Assembly: GCF_014701095.1 (NCBI RefSeq)
Contig: NZ_AP023439.1
Location: 1 to 64,000 of the forward strand
Reading direction: 5' to 3'
DNA: 64,000 bases
Source of the DNA: Streptomyces tuirus
GTDB lineage: Bacteria > Actinomycetota > Actinomycetes > Streptomycetales > Streptomycetaceae
Of this stretch, positions 55,014-63,629 are shown one piece after another. The translations under genes were made by a program, and so were the position numbers. The notes under the pieces are model-generated. The model made no database searches. It saw only the letters and a program-made list of their open reading frames with translations, and was not told the DNA's origin. How positions within the stretch are numbered: position 1 is the stretch's first letter; every line of letters starts with the position of its first letter.

Positions 55014-55714
55014 CCGAAGCACGGTCCGGAGTTCCGCTTCACCAGGCCGGAGACCCCGAACCAGCGGTCACCACACGCACCGCCACGTCGAACTACGGCA
55101 AGGTCGTCACCCAGGCATGGGACCGCGTGCACCCGCGGCTGACCCACCGGACCGCCTGGCTGGACCACGAAGGCGAACTCCCACTGATCGAAGGCACGTT
55201 GGTCCGCCTGGAGGTCGAGCACCTGTCGAAAGGCCGGGCGGCTCCAGCGGTGTGGTTGTGGTCCTCCAAGACCGGTGCCACCGACGCGGACGTCGACCGG
55301 GCCTGGCAGGCCTTCCTCCGCCGGTTCGACCTGGAGCACACGTTCCGCCTGTTCAAGCAGACCCTCGGCTGGAGGAAGCCCCGGCTGCGAGAACCGGAAG
55401 CCGCCGACCGGTGGACCTGGTTGATCATCGCCGCCTACGCCCAGCTCCGGCTCGCCCGCCCACTGACCCAGGATTTGCGGCACCCGTGGGAGAAGCCAGC
55501 CACACCGAACCGGATCACCCCCCCGCCCGGGTCCGCCGGACCTTTCGGAACCCCCGCCAGCACATGCCCTGCCCCACCAGAGCGCCGAAACCCTACCGGC
55601 CCGGCCCAGGGGCCACCCGGAACGAAGGACAGAGACCGGGCACCCCGCTACGACGTGGGCAAAACCGTCCGCCGCGAGAAGACCCTTATCGCCCTACAAC
55701 GGCTGAAGGGTTGA
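55014..55714 (+). pseudogene. 3' part of a second transposase (NF041680-like)
   Basis: VTTRTATSNYGKVVTQAWDRVHPRLTHRTAWLDHEGELPLIEGTLVRLEVEHLSKG...RAWQAFLRRFDLEHTFRLFKQTLGWRKPRLREPEAADRWTWLIIAAYAQLRLARPL is a well-known Streptomyces transposase tail. The 5' part is cut by the IS at about 55014. Near a C7 run at 55519-55525 the frame changes (ARVRRTFRNPRQHMPCPTRAPKPYRPGPG lies in another frame), then returns for DRAPRYDVGKTVRR. Confidence 0.7.
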
Positions 55715-55871
55715 AGAACAAGCTCAGCCGAGGTGCAGCAGGTGTTGACCCCGCAGCATGCGCTGTCCGCCAAGGGCGCGCAGGCGCGGCCCTACGTCTG
55801 CTGGGTCTCGCCGCCCGAGTACGACGAGCGGAAGCGTCAGTATGACTGGGTGATACGACATTGCCCGCCGC

Positions 55872-56126
55872 CTATGGAGGAGGGGGCGGGACTGGAGGAT
55901 GTGGCGGCGGCGGAAGGGGGCGTTGTTTCTCACGGCGGGGCAGGAGCGAGGGAAACGTAAAGCCGACAACGCCTCCTGCGACACCGCCTATTAGCGCGGA
56001 CAGCAGAACGCTCCACCCGATGCCGGAGTCGAGAAGCTCCGTCGGTCCTGCCACGATGCATCCGAAGGTGCTCGTGATCAATGCGCCGCGCCAACGGCGG
56101 CGCAGGCTGGGCCAGTTTTTCCTCAT
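55872..56126 (-). CDS. Small two-helix membrane protein behind the Rhs gene
   Basis: An 84-residue protein; ATG 56126 has GGAAGG at 6-base spacing. Two hydrophobic segments (ALITSTFGCIVAGPTELL and IGWSVLLSALIGGVAGGVVGFTF) precede a Pro-rich tail. Its position immediately downstream of the Rhs gene and its glycine-zipper helix, similar in style to the Rhs C terminus, suggest an immunity partner. A terminator separates them. Confidence 0.55.
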   Translation of the reverse strand: MRKNWPSLRRRWRGALITSTFGCIVAGPTELLDSGIGWSVLLSALIGGVAGGVVGFTFPSLLPRREKQRPLPPPPHPPVPPPPP

Positions 56127-56148
56127 AGCAGCCTTCCTCTCGTGCTGC

Positions 56149-56182
56149 TGAGGGCCTGCGAGGCGGAGTGCTCGCAGGCCCT
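56149..56182 (-). terminator. Hairpin terminator after the Rhs gene
   Basis: GAGGGCCTGCGAG and CTCGCAGGCCCTC arms (13 base pairs, 8-base loop) lie 20 bases past the Rhs stop. Confidence 0.75.
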
Positions 56183-56202
56183 CGTCCATGATGCCGCTTA
56201 CC

Positions 56203-59200
56203 TCACAGGAAGCGTCCGAGCCAGGCTCCAGCTGGACTCGAGCCGAGCGCTCCCCACAGAGTTCCGTTCATGAAGGCATCGCTCCGGTCCTCGTTGTTTC
56301 CACCGAGCAGAGCGGATCCGATGGCCGCGCCGGATCCAGAGCTGACGCCGACCACGACTGCTCCGGCGACGATGCACCCAACGCCCGTGGAGCACACCGC
56401 GGCGACGGCTGCCACACCGATGATGCCTCCGGCGAACGCTCCGATGCCCTCCCCGATGTCCGGCCATCCGAACAGGCCAGTGGGGTCGATGATGTTGGTG
56501 GGGTCGCCGGAGGCGTAGAGGTAGGGGTTGGCCTCGAGTCCGGACGGGTCGGGCTGGGTGAAGCGGCCGAGGTTCGGGTCGTAGAAGCGGGCCTGGTAGT
56601 GGTAGAGCCCGGTCGGGTCCTGGTAGCCGCTCGCGAAGCGGTAGGGCTGGGAGACCTTCTCGTTGGCGGTGGTGACGCCGCGCGGGCTGTAGGTGTAGGT
56701 GTTGGCCTTCTCGCCGTCGGCGTTCACGACGGCTTCGATGGTGCCGAGGGAGTCCGCGAGGTAGTAGTACGTCTTGTCCTTGGTGCGGAACGAGTTGAGG
56801 GTGCCTCCTGCTTCGCGGGTGAAGTTCGTGTCCACGCCGCCTGCGGTCTGGGAGGCCAGGCCGAGCGGGCCGTGGTGGAAGGCGATGCCGCCGAACTGGG
56901 TACGCTCGGAGTTGTCCGTGCTGGCGTAGCGGCCCTTGTACGTGGTGCCGCCGTGAGTGATCGACGTCTGCTGGGAGAAGTCGCTCCACTGGCCGCCGGT
57001 ACGGGTTGTCTCGGGGGTCGGGGCGGCTGCGGTCTCGTTGCCGTCCTGGTCGTAGGACCAGTTGGTCGAGGAGCCGTTCTTGCCGGTGATCTGGCTGGCG
57101 GCGTTGTAGGAGTAGGTGGAGCCGCCGGGGCAGCCGGCCGCGGTGCCCTGTGAGGTGAGGTTGCCTGCCTTGTCGTAGCAGTAGAGCCAGCTGCTGTTGG
57201 TGGTGGTGCCCTTGGTCTCCTTGGTGAAGGTCAGGCGTCCGGCTGAGTCGTAGTCGTAGGTGCGCTTGAGGCCGGTCGCCGCGTCGGTGCGCGTGCGGAT
57301 CTTCGTGCCGTCCTTGGTGGTGGTGCCACTGGTGTACGTGTAGGTGTAGGCGAGGTCCATCAGGGTGCCCTTGGGCGATGTCGCCTTGATGGCCGTGGCC
57401 CGGTTGGCCTTGTCCAGGGTGATCGACTGGACGGTCCCACCCGGGTAACTGATCTTGGTGCGGCCGTCGTTGGCGTTGTACTCGTAGCCGGTCTTCTGGC
57501 CGAACGGATCGGTCAGCGACTCCAGCCGGTTGGTCTTGCTGTAGGTGTAGCGGACGGTGCCCGAGGGGTCCTTGTAGGTTTCGACGTTGCCGTCGGCCGT
57601 GTAGGTGAGCACGGTCTGGGAGCCGTCCTGCAGGGTGCGGACCGTTTCCCGGCTGAGCGGGTCGAAGTCGTACTTGGTGATGCCGGTCGCATCCGAGCGC
57701 TGCTTGAGGTTGCCGTCCGCGTCGTAGGCGTAGGTCACGGTCGCGTTGGTGCTGGAGACCTTGGTGATCCGGTCGCGGTTGTCGTAGACGTAGACGGTCT
57801 TGAGACCGCGGCCGTCGGTGACGGTCTCGGTGCGGCCCAGGCTGTCGTACGTGTACTTGGTCTCGCCGAGCGGCTTGGGCGGGATGACCTTGGACAGGTT
57901 GCCCTTGGCGTCGTAGGAGAACTTCGTCGCGTTCTGGTTGGCGTCCTTCACCTCGCAGCGCTGGCCCTCGAAGCCGCCGCAGGTGGGGGTGGCGGGGTTG
58001 TACGTGAAGGAGCGGGTGCCGCCCTCGGCGCCGGAGACCGTCTCCTTGGTGGTGTTGCCCGCGGAGTCGTAGCTGTAGCTGACCGAGACGCCGTCCGCCG
58101 TGTCGAGCTTCCCGGGCACGTCCGCGCCGGCGACGGTCTGGTAGGCGGACAGCGAGGAAGTGGCGCCGGTCGGCAGCTTCGCTGTCGTCGGGTTCGAGCG
58201 TGCGTCCCACCCGTAAGTCGTCACGTTGCCCGGTGCACCCCCGACTCCCATGGCATCGACGGCGGTTGCAACGTTCCGGTTCGCGTCATAGGTGCGGTCG
58301 CGGGAGCGCCCCAAGGCATCGGTGACCTTGGTGATCTCACCGTCGGCCGCGTACTTGTACGTCGTGGTGTCGCCAACGGGGTCGGTGACCGTCGTGGTGC
58401 CCGCGGCGTTCGGGGTGCTTGACGAGTAGTCGTAGAGGTAGGTGGGGCCGGTCTCCCCGGAACCGTCGAACGTGGTGGCCCGCTTCATGGACGTCACACG
58501 GTTGTGACTGTCGTAGGTGAAGACGGTCACCCGCCCTTCAGGCGTGGTGATCTTCGTCAGGCGGCGGTTCGAGTCATAGCCGAAGGCAGTGGCCTTGCCC
58601 TCGGTGTCGGTGGTCTCGGCAAGGTCACCGGCAGGGTTGAGGTCGTAGACCGCGGTGCGGCCGGAGTTGTCCTTTGCCTGCCACTGCGAGGCGTCGGTCT
58701 TGACCAGGTCGATCCAGCGGCCGGAGCGGGACTCGGTGAGCTTGAACCCCTTCTGCTCGCCGGCCTCGTCATGCTGGTCCACGAGCACGTGCCCGCCGTT
58801 GCGGTCGCTCACTTTCACCAGAGTGCCGACCGCGCTGTAGGTGTCCTTCATGCCCGAGGCGCGCTGGGTGAGCGTGTACTCGCCGCTGGAGGTCTTCTTC
58901 AGGTCCAGGCGGTAGCCCTCGGGGGTGGTGAAGGTGCCGTCGGCCTTCTTGGCGAAGGAGACCGAGCCGCCGGTGGCGTCGTAGAGCACCACCTTGTCGC
59001 TCTCGATCTGCAGGTAGCGCTCGTAGCCCTGCCACCAGCGCTGCGAGACCTTCCCCCAGGGGGCGTCCATCGAGTTGTACGTCCGTGACAGCTGCAGTGA
59101 CTGGCTGACGCCGGCGATCTGGAAGTCGGTCGCCGCCAGCATGAGATTGCCGGTGGAGTAGTTGACGCGCGCTACCAGGGAGTCCGTCACCCGGACATCC

Positions 59201-59574
59201 GAGATCAGGTGCCAGGGCACCTGCCCCTGCCCCTTGGGTACCACTGCCGCAAGCGCATCCCCGGCGCGCCGCGGGTCACCGGTCGCGGCATGTGCGTGTT
59301 CCTTCTGCGCGGCCAGCCATCGGGCAACCTCTGCCGTGGGCGCCTTCGCCCGAATGGACTTTGGGGCCTCGGTCGTGCCGACTTTCACCGGCGGCATCTC
59401 GGCCTTCGCGCCGTCCTTGCCCCACGCCGAGGACGGCTTGCCCGGCCCCGGTTCGGCCGCCATCGCGGGGACTACGCCTGCTGCCAGAGCCAGGGTGACC
59501 GAGGCCGCGACGGCGCCACGCCTTGCCCGGGTGCGGGCACGTTTGCGGGACGTGCCGTTGATTCTTAAGTACAC
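56203..59574 (-). CDS. Secreted Rhs/YD-repeat protein with glycine-rich C terminus
   Basis: An 1123-residue protein. Signal peptide: RKRARTRARRGAVAASVTLALAAGVVPAMAAEPG (cut after AMA or AEP). DUF6531-like region (NYSTGNLMLAATDFQIAGVSQSLQLSRTYNS, ~130-165). Then ~650 residues of YD repeats (YDSNRRLTKITTPEGR, YDANRNV, YDSLGRTETVTDGRG, YDADGNLKQRSD). Rhs core end PYRFASGYQDPTGLYHYQARFYDPNLGRFTQPDP...DPTNIIDPTGL (~985-1045), then a ~78-residue C-terminal domain rich in Gly/Ala/Val with repeated GxxxG-type spacing (GIGAFAGGIIGVAAVAAV; GAVVVGVSSGSGAAIGSALLGG). The last part could be a membrane-acting effector tip; no nuclease motif seen. Confidence 0.88.
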   Translation of the reverse strand: MYLRINGTSRKRARTRARRGAVAASVTLALAAGVVPAMAAEPGPGKPSSAWGKDGAKAEMPPVKVGTTEAPKSIRAKAPTAEVARWLAAQKEHAHAATGDPRRAGDALAAVVPKGQGQVPWHLISDVRVTDSLVARVNYSTGNLMLAATDFQIAGVSQSLQLSRTYNSMDAPWGKVSQRWWQGYERYLQIESDKVVLYDATGGSVSFAKKADGTFTTPEGYRLDLKKTSSGEYTLTQRASGMKDTYSAVGTLVKVSDRNGGHVLVDQHDEAGEQKGFKLTESRSGRWIDLVKTDASQWQAKDNSGRTAVYDLNPAGDLAETTDTEGKATAFGYDSNRRLTKITTPEGRVTVFTYDSHNRVTSMKRATTFDGSGETGPTYLYDYSSSTPNAAGTTTVTDPVGDTTTYKYAADGEITKVTDALGRSRDRTYDANRNVATAVDAMGVGGAPGNVTTYGWDARSNPTTAKLPTGATSSLSAYQTVAGADVPGKLDTADGVSVSYSYDSAGNTTKETVSGAEGGTRSFTYNPATPTCGGFEGQRCEVKDANQNATKFSYDAKGNLSKVIPPKPLGETKYTYDSLGRTETVTDGRGLKTVYVYDNRDRITKVSSTNATVTYAYDADGNLKQRSDATGITKYDFDPLSRETVRTLQDGSQTVLTYTADGNVETYKDPSGTVRYTYSKTNRLESLTDPFGQKTGYEYNANDGRTKISYPGGTVQSITLDKANRATAIKATSPKGTLMDLAYTYTYTSGTTTKDGTKIRTRTDAATGLKRTYDYDSAGRLTFTKETKGTTTNSSWLYCYDKAGNLTSQGTAAGCPGGSTYSYNAASQITGKNGSSTNWSYDQDGNETAAAPTPETTRTGGQWSDFSQQTSITHGGTTYKGRYASTDNSERTQFGGIAFHHGPLGLASQTAGGVDTNFTREAGGTLNSFRTKDKTYYYLADSLGTIEAVVNADGEKANTYTYSPRGVTTANEKVSQPYRFASGYQDPTGLYHYQARFYDPNLGRFTQPDPSGLEANPYLYASGDPTNIIDPTGLFGWPDIGEGIGAFAGGIIGVAAVAAVCSTGVGCIVAGAVVVGVSSGSGAAIGSALLGGNNEDRSDAFMNGTLWGALGSSPAGAWLGRFL

Positions 59575-60290
59575 AGTTTCCCCTCGTGTTTGCCCCTATG
59601 GAGGCACGGAGAGCAGCGCGGGCGTGAAGGGGGAAGGCCGACGCCCTCAGGATGACAAGGGAGGGTGCGGGCCTAGTGCCGTGACGCTGCTCTCCGTGCC
59701 GTACTGGGCCGCACCGGGTGGGTCGAATCCCGGTGCGGTGCGCTCGTCGTCCAGCCGATCTGCGGCTCGTGGCCTGGCAGAACGTCACCCAGTGTCGTGG
59801 GACGCCACATGCCGTTGGTCTGGACCGTTCAGCGCGGCTGCCACCGTAGGCACAGCCGCCGCTGTCGGTACACCGCCAGTCGAACAAGTGGCCGAAATCG
59901 AAGGGCTAAGTGGAAGAACCGGCTGGCGAACCGGAAAGAGCACAGACCTGCGTCATCCTGTGAGGCCCCTGTGAAGAGGGTGGCGGAGCGGACCGTTCCG
60001 GGCGAAATCGGATCGGCTCAATGCGACGCCGCCCACTGGGCCGCGGATGCGCTTCTCCATGTAGTCCGGGACGCAGCGACTCGTCTATCGATCCTCGTAG
60101 ATCCGCCGCCTGCGGATCACGCCGCTTGCGGCTGCGCATGAACATGAACGGACGGCAGCGCCACCCACTGACACGCGCCGAGGATTTCCCCGCTTCCCGA
60201 TCTTGGGCGCCGGGCGAGGCCAGAACCAGCAGGCCCTCCGGACCAACCGGACCAACCGGACCAGGGGACCAAGACGTACGGGGACTGCCA
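59575..60290. other. Gene-free stretch between the Rhs gene and tpg
   Basis: Contains the Rhs promoter region just upstream of 59574 and, near 60238-60262, a short tandem repeat of CCAACCGGA units. No ORF has a recognisable domain. Confidence 0.45.
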
Positions 60291-60848
60291 CTACAGGTCG
60301 AACTCCAGGTGCTCGATGTCCGTGAACCGGACCTCCTCCAGGCTTCCGGCGCGACGGCCGCCGTCCTGGAAGTACACCTCCTTGAGTGCCTCAGCGGCGA
60401 GCTCCTGGAGGCGCTGCTCCGTGGCGCCCCGTTCCTGGGCTTCGAAGAGGCGGGCGGCATAGCGGGGCGGCAGGGCGACGGTCAGGTGCCGGATGCGGTC
60501 CTGGTCCGTCGACCCGATCGGCGCGGTGTAGCCGAGGCGGGCGCGGGTGTCGATGACGATGCCGCCGGTGGTCGCCGCCTGCTGCCGGGCCTTGGCCCGG
60601 ATCTGCGGCTGCCACCGGGCCTTGACCTCGCGCTCCAGGCGCGCGGCGAGGTCGGTGCGCGGCTTTTTGATCTGCTCCTTCACGTACCGCTCGACGGTGC
60701 GCTGGGAGATGCGCAGCATCTGGGCGACCGCCTTGGTGCCCTTGAGCTGCTTGACCAGGTATCGCATCTGCGCGGGCGCGCTCTTGGGCGCTGGGCGGGT
60801 GAACGCCTTCTGCATTGCGGCTTCCAGGCCGTCCCCGAACAGGCTCAT
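60291..60848 (-). CDS. tpg: Terminal protein Tpg, second copy
   Basis: A 185-residue protein closely matching the Tpg at 16647: HTH KAVAQMLRISQRTVERYVKEQIKKPRTDLAARLEREVKARWQPQIRAKARQQAATTGGIVIDTRARLGYTAPIGSTDQDRIRHLTVALPPRYAARLFEAQE. Intact, with a good start region. Its upstream partner tap is truncated, so a functional pair would need Tap from elsewhere (for example 14403). Inverted relative to the first copy. Confidence 0.92.
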   Translation of the reverse strand: MSLFGDGLEAAMQKAFTRPAPKSAPAQMRYLVKQLKGTKAVAQMLRISQRTVERYVKEQIKKPRTDLAARLEREVKARWQPQIRAKARQQAATTGGIVIDTRARLGYTAPIGSTDQDRIRHLTVALPPRYAARLFEAQERGATEQRLQELAAEALKEVYFQDGGRRAGSLEEVRFTDIEHLEFDL

Positions 60849-60860
60849 CGTCGCCCTCTC

Positions 60861-61297
60861 CTACTCTCCGTTGTCGACGTCGGTGACGGTGCCGTCCTTG
60901 ATGTACCGGGCGAGGTTGAGCTCGGGGGCGTCGAATCGCTCGCGGACCTCTTCGCCCCACAGGACGCTCTGGGTGCCCTCGTGCTTGACCAGGCCCGGGT
61001 TGATGCCGAGCTGGAACCCGCCCGGCAGCGGCTTGCCCTCGCGGTAGGGCAGGAAGTCCAGCGGGCTCTCGCCGTCGGCCGCGTACACCACGCAGTCGGA
61101 CAGGATCGCCACCGGGTACTGCCCCGTGAACGCCGCGTGCTTGACGATCTTGCGGTGCAGGTTGATGCGCGTGCGGGAGATGACCGCCGCGCGGATGTCC
61201 GGCCGCCACGTCGGGCGGGACAGTGCGCGCCACGGCTCGCCCGGCCGCCAGCCCTCACCACGCGGGCGCTCGCGCAGCTTGCCCAGGCCGCCCTTTG
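60861..61297 (-). pseudogene. tap: C-terminal fragment of tap
   Basis: KGGLGKLRERPRGEGWRPGEPWRALSRPTWRPDIRAAVISRTRINLHRKIVKHAAFTGQYPVAILSDCVVYAADGESPLDFLPYREGKPLPGGFQLGINPGLVKHEGTQSVLWGEEVRERF matches the last ~145 residues of Tap. Homology stops sharply at about 61297, where an oppositely oriented HTH gene begins. Confidence 0.88.
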
Positions 61298-61868
61298 TGG
61301 CTGCGTGCTCAGCGTCAGCGCGCAGGGCTCACGTATCAGCGGATGGCCGAGCGAACCAGCTACACGCACAGCGTGCTCTCGCGCGCAGCCCAGGGCAACC
61401 GGATCCCGCGTCTGCAGGTTGTCGAGGCCTACGCCAGGGTCTGTGGGGCTGATGTCGCCGAAGCCAGGAGGCTGTGGCGCCGAGCACGGCAGGCCGGTGT
61501 GCAGGCGGTTCCCGCAGTCCTCTCACCGACTGTGGTACGCCCCGAGTACGTTTCGGACTTCGCCGGGTTGCACGCGGCGATGATCAACCTGCGCCGAAGT
61601 GCTGGCGTGCCGTCACTGCGCGCACTTGCGCAGAGAGCTGGGGGGCATGGCGAGTTGCCACACAGCACGCTCCATCGCGTGGTGAGCCAGCAGGCCATCG
61701 CGTCCCGCCGCCATCTCGCGGCGTTCGTTAAAGCATGCGGGGTCAGCGGGACGGCCGTTCAGGAGTGGACCGCGGACCGCTGCCTGGGACCGCGCCTGCG
61801 GACTGCGCACGGAGCAGGCGACCGCGCTGGCTTTCAGGGCGGCTTTGCCGTGGCCGGTGTCGCCTGCA
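61297..61868 (+). pseudogene. 5'-truncated double-HTH protein
   Basis: LWLRAQRQRAGLTYQRMAERTSYTHSVLSRAAQGNRIPRLQVVEAYARVCG and, after a linker, LHAAMINLRRSAGVPSLRALAQRAGGHGELPHSTLHRVVSQQAIASRRHLAAFVKACG are two XRE-like helix-turn-helix units. Both ends appear cut: the start abuts the tap fragment and the end runs into DndB-like sequence. Confidence 0.6.
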
Positions 61869-62513
61869 ACCCCTTCCCGCGGCGCGGACACTCTGGCAGC
61901 GATGACGCGTCTGCTCGCCGCGGGTTCGCCAACGTTCAAGGGCTTTGTCGAGATGGAAAGTGCAGTTGTCAACGCGCGCTCCGGCAAGCTGTTCCCCCTG
62001 TCTGCCCTGTACTACGGCAACCGGAACCTGCTGGATGGCATGGAAGCCGATACCGCACGTCAGCTCCAGCTCGCTGATCTGTACTGGGGCGCTGTGGATG
62101 CCGTGATCCCGCAATGGGAGATGGTCCGCCGCCGTGTGCTGCACGCGGCCGAGGTCCGCAACACCTACCTGCACAGTCACGGCATTGCTCTGCACTGTCT
62201 GGGTTCGATCGGCAATGTCCTTCTCAGACAGTCGGAAAGCTTCCGCAAGTGGGCGCCGTACCTTCAGCGCCTGGGCAGTATCGACTGGGCCCGAACCAAC
62301 CCGGACTGGGAGGGCCGTGCGCTTGCCGACGGACGCATCGTCAAGAGCCTTCACCACGCCGTTCTCGCGACTGAGTACCTGCGCCGACGGATGGGACTTC
62401 CGCACAGCGGTGCCCTGCAGCCGGCGCCGCACCGGACAGCGTCCCATTGTGATCACGCGAGGCTCAAGCGGTCAGTGCGCGCAGTCAAGCCAGCCGCTTC
62501 CGCGAACAGCTAA
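61869..62513 (+). pseudogene. DndB-like (DGQHR-family) C-terminal fragment
   Basis: RGADTLAAMTRLLAAGSPTFKGFVEMESAVVNARSGKLFPLSALYYGNRNLLDGMEADTARQLQLADLYWGAVDAVIPQWEMVRRRVLHAAEVRNTYLHSHGIALHCLGSIGNVLL resembles the C-terminal half of DNA sulphur-modification protein DndB. The DGQHR-containing N terminus is absent and no other dnd gene is present in the window. Confidence 0.55.
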
Positions 62514-62675
62514 CAGCCGTGATCCACCGCGTCAGTCCCAAAAACGACTAGTAGCTGGGCAGTTCAGGACCGCGCAAGGCAACCACTGTGAGGCAACATC
62601 CAGCACCAGCACAGCCAGCACATGTAAGTAACTAAAAGACAGCCCGCTGATCTTCAAGCCCGAAGGTCACCAAGG

Positions 62676-62828
62676 GTCTTCTCCACACGCAGTGGGAGTC
62701 TGCCCGTCGGGTACAGCAGTTCGAACCATTCCGGCCCGTCTCTCCCCCCACGCGCGGGTGCTTGCCCGGCCTGCGGAGACCTTCGTCGTAGGCGCGGGTG
62801 TCTTCGCCACACACACGTGGGGGTCTGT
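62676..62828. CRISPR. Degenerate three-repeat CRISPR remnant
   Basis: Three ~29-base units start at 62676 (GTCTTCTCCACACGCAGTGG), 62738 (GTCTCTCCCCCCACGCGCGG) and 62800 (GTCTTCGCCACACACACGTG), 62 bases apart, leaving two ~33-base spacers. Each has the partly palindromic core of type I-E repeats, and the reverse strand gives the tell-tale PPRVCGED and HPRVGGE pseudo-peptides. The repeats differ from each other and no cas gene is in the window, so it is a decayed fragment. Confidence 0.6.
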
Positions 62829-63137
62829 CCACGATGATCCTCATGCGCCTTCCCCGCGCCCGCACCTTCCTCAAGCGCGTGGCGCCTCCACGAACGGAAG
62901 AAATCAGCAGGTCAGAGCCCTGACCCTATGGACTTCTCACAATGAGAAGTCGCACACCGCGGTTCACGGCGGCGACGGGGGCGAGTCGGTGTGCGGCGGC
63001 TACGGCCACCTGCTGGCCTGGCTGCCCCTGGCGACCGCCAACCGCAACCCTGAGAAGGCCGAGTTCGTGTACGGACCGGACGGAGAGGGGCCTGTACAAC
63101 AACTTCTCCACCCGACCGGTGCTCACGCTCTGAGCGC
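62829..63137. other. Gene-poor stretch
   Basis: Short conflicting ORFs only. An ORF fragment HLLAWLPLATANRNPEKAEFVYGPDGEG may be a gene scrap, but I cannot place it. Confidence 0.3.
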
Positions 63138-63215
63138 CCGAGAAGGACAGCATCCCCTCCCGCTGGGACGGCGATACAGCGGATGAGGACGCGCGGCTCG
63201 GGCCGTTCGTGCGCC
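63138..63215 (+). pseudogene. Short gene remnant, inverted copy of 8.7 kb
   Basis: Encodes EKDSIPSRWDGDTADEDARLGPFVRRSGPR; nearly identical in DNA to the minus strand at 8676-8760. No flanking gene belongs with it. Confidence 0.5.
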
Positions 63216-63229
63216 GGTCTGGCCCCCGG

Positions 63230-63345
63230 CTATGCGCAGCTCCATCAGCACCGGCCCGGCAGCGTACTTGAGCGCATGGGTGAACAGCTCACTGACCACC
63301 AGCTGCGTCAGGTCCATCGCACGTGCGGGCACCGGCAGGCCGATG
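63230..63345 (-). pseudogene. ATP-binding (anti-sigma-like) protein fragment
   Basis: PVPARAMDLTQLVVSELFTHALKYAAGPVLMELRIAGG is the N-box region (VSELVTNA.KYA) of the small HATPase proteins abundant in Streptomyces. The ATP lid and C terminus are missing. Confidence 0.5.
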
Positions 63346-63397
63346 CTCGGGCTGGAGGCGGGCAAGGACGTCCACTGCCTGGTGACGTGCCTCGGCG

Positions 63398-63556
63398 ATG
63401 CAAGTGGACAACCGGTCCGCGATCGTGGATGTGCGGCCGGGCGGCGGCCACCATTGGCGCAGCGTTATCGCCGACGGCATGGGTGAGCGGCGGCACTTCG
63501 ACTTCGGGCTCAAGGGAGCGAACTCGGTGTCGGTGGAGCTGCAGCTGAGCCGCTGA
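63398..63556 (+). pseudogene. C-terminal fragment of an unrecognised protein
   Basis: MQVDNRSAIVDVRPGGGHHWRSVIADGMGERRHFDFGLKGANSVSVELQLSR has good codon use and a beta-strand pattern resembling NPCBM-type carbohydrate-binding tails. Nothing upstream continues it. Confidence 0.35.
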
Positions 63557-63629
63557 CCGTCCGCGTGGGGGCGGGGCCGGTTCGGGGCCTTGGCCACCCG
63601 GCCCGACCACCCGCCTGAACGCGCACGAG

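Noticed and set aside
56188..57153. Plus-strand ORF opposite the Rhs gene
   Set aside because: Antisense shadow of YD repeats with high third-position GC; no independent support.
61869..62513. A functional DNA phosphorothioation locus
   Set aside because: Only a C-terminal DndB-like fragment is present, without dndA, C, D or E.
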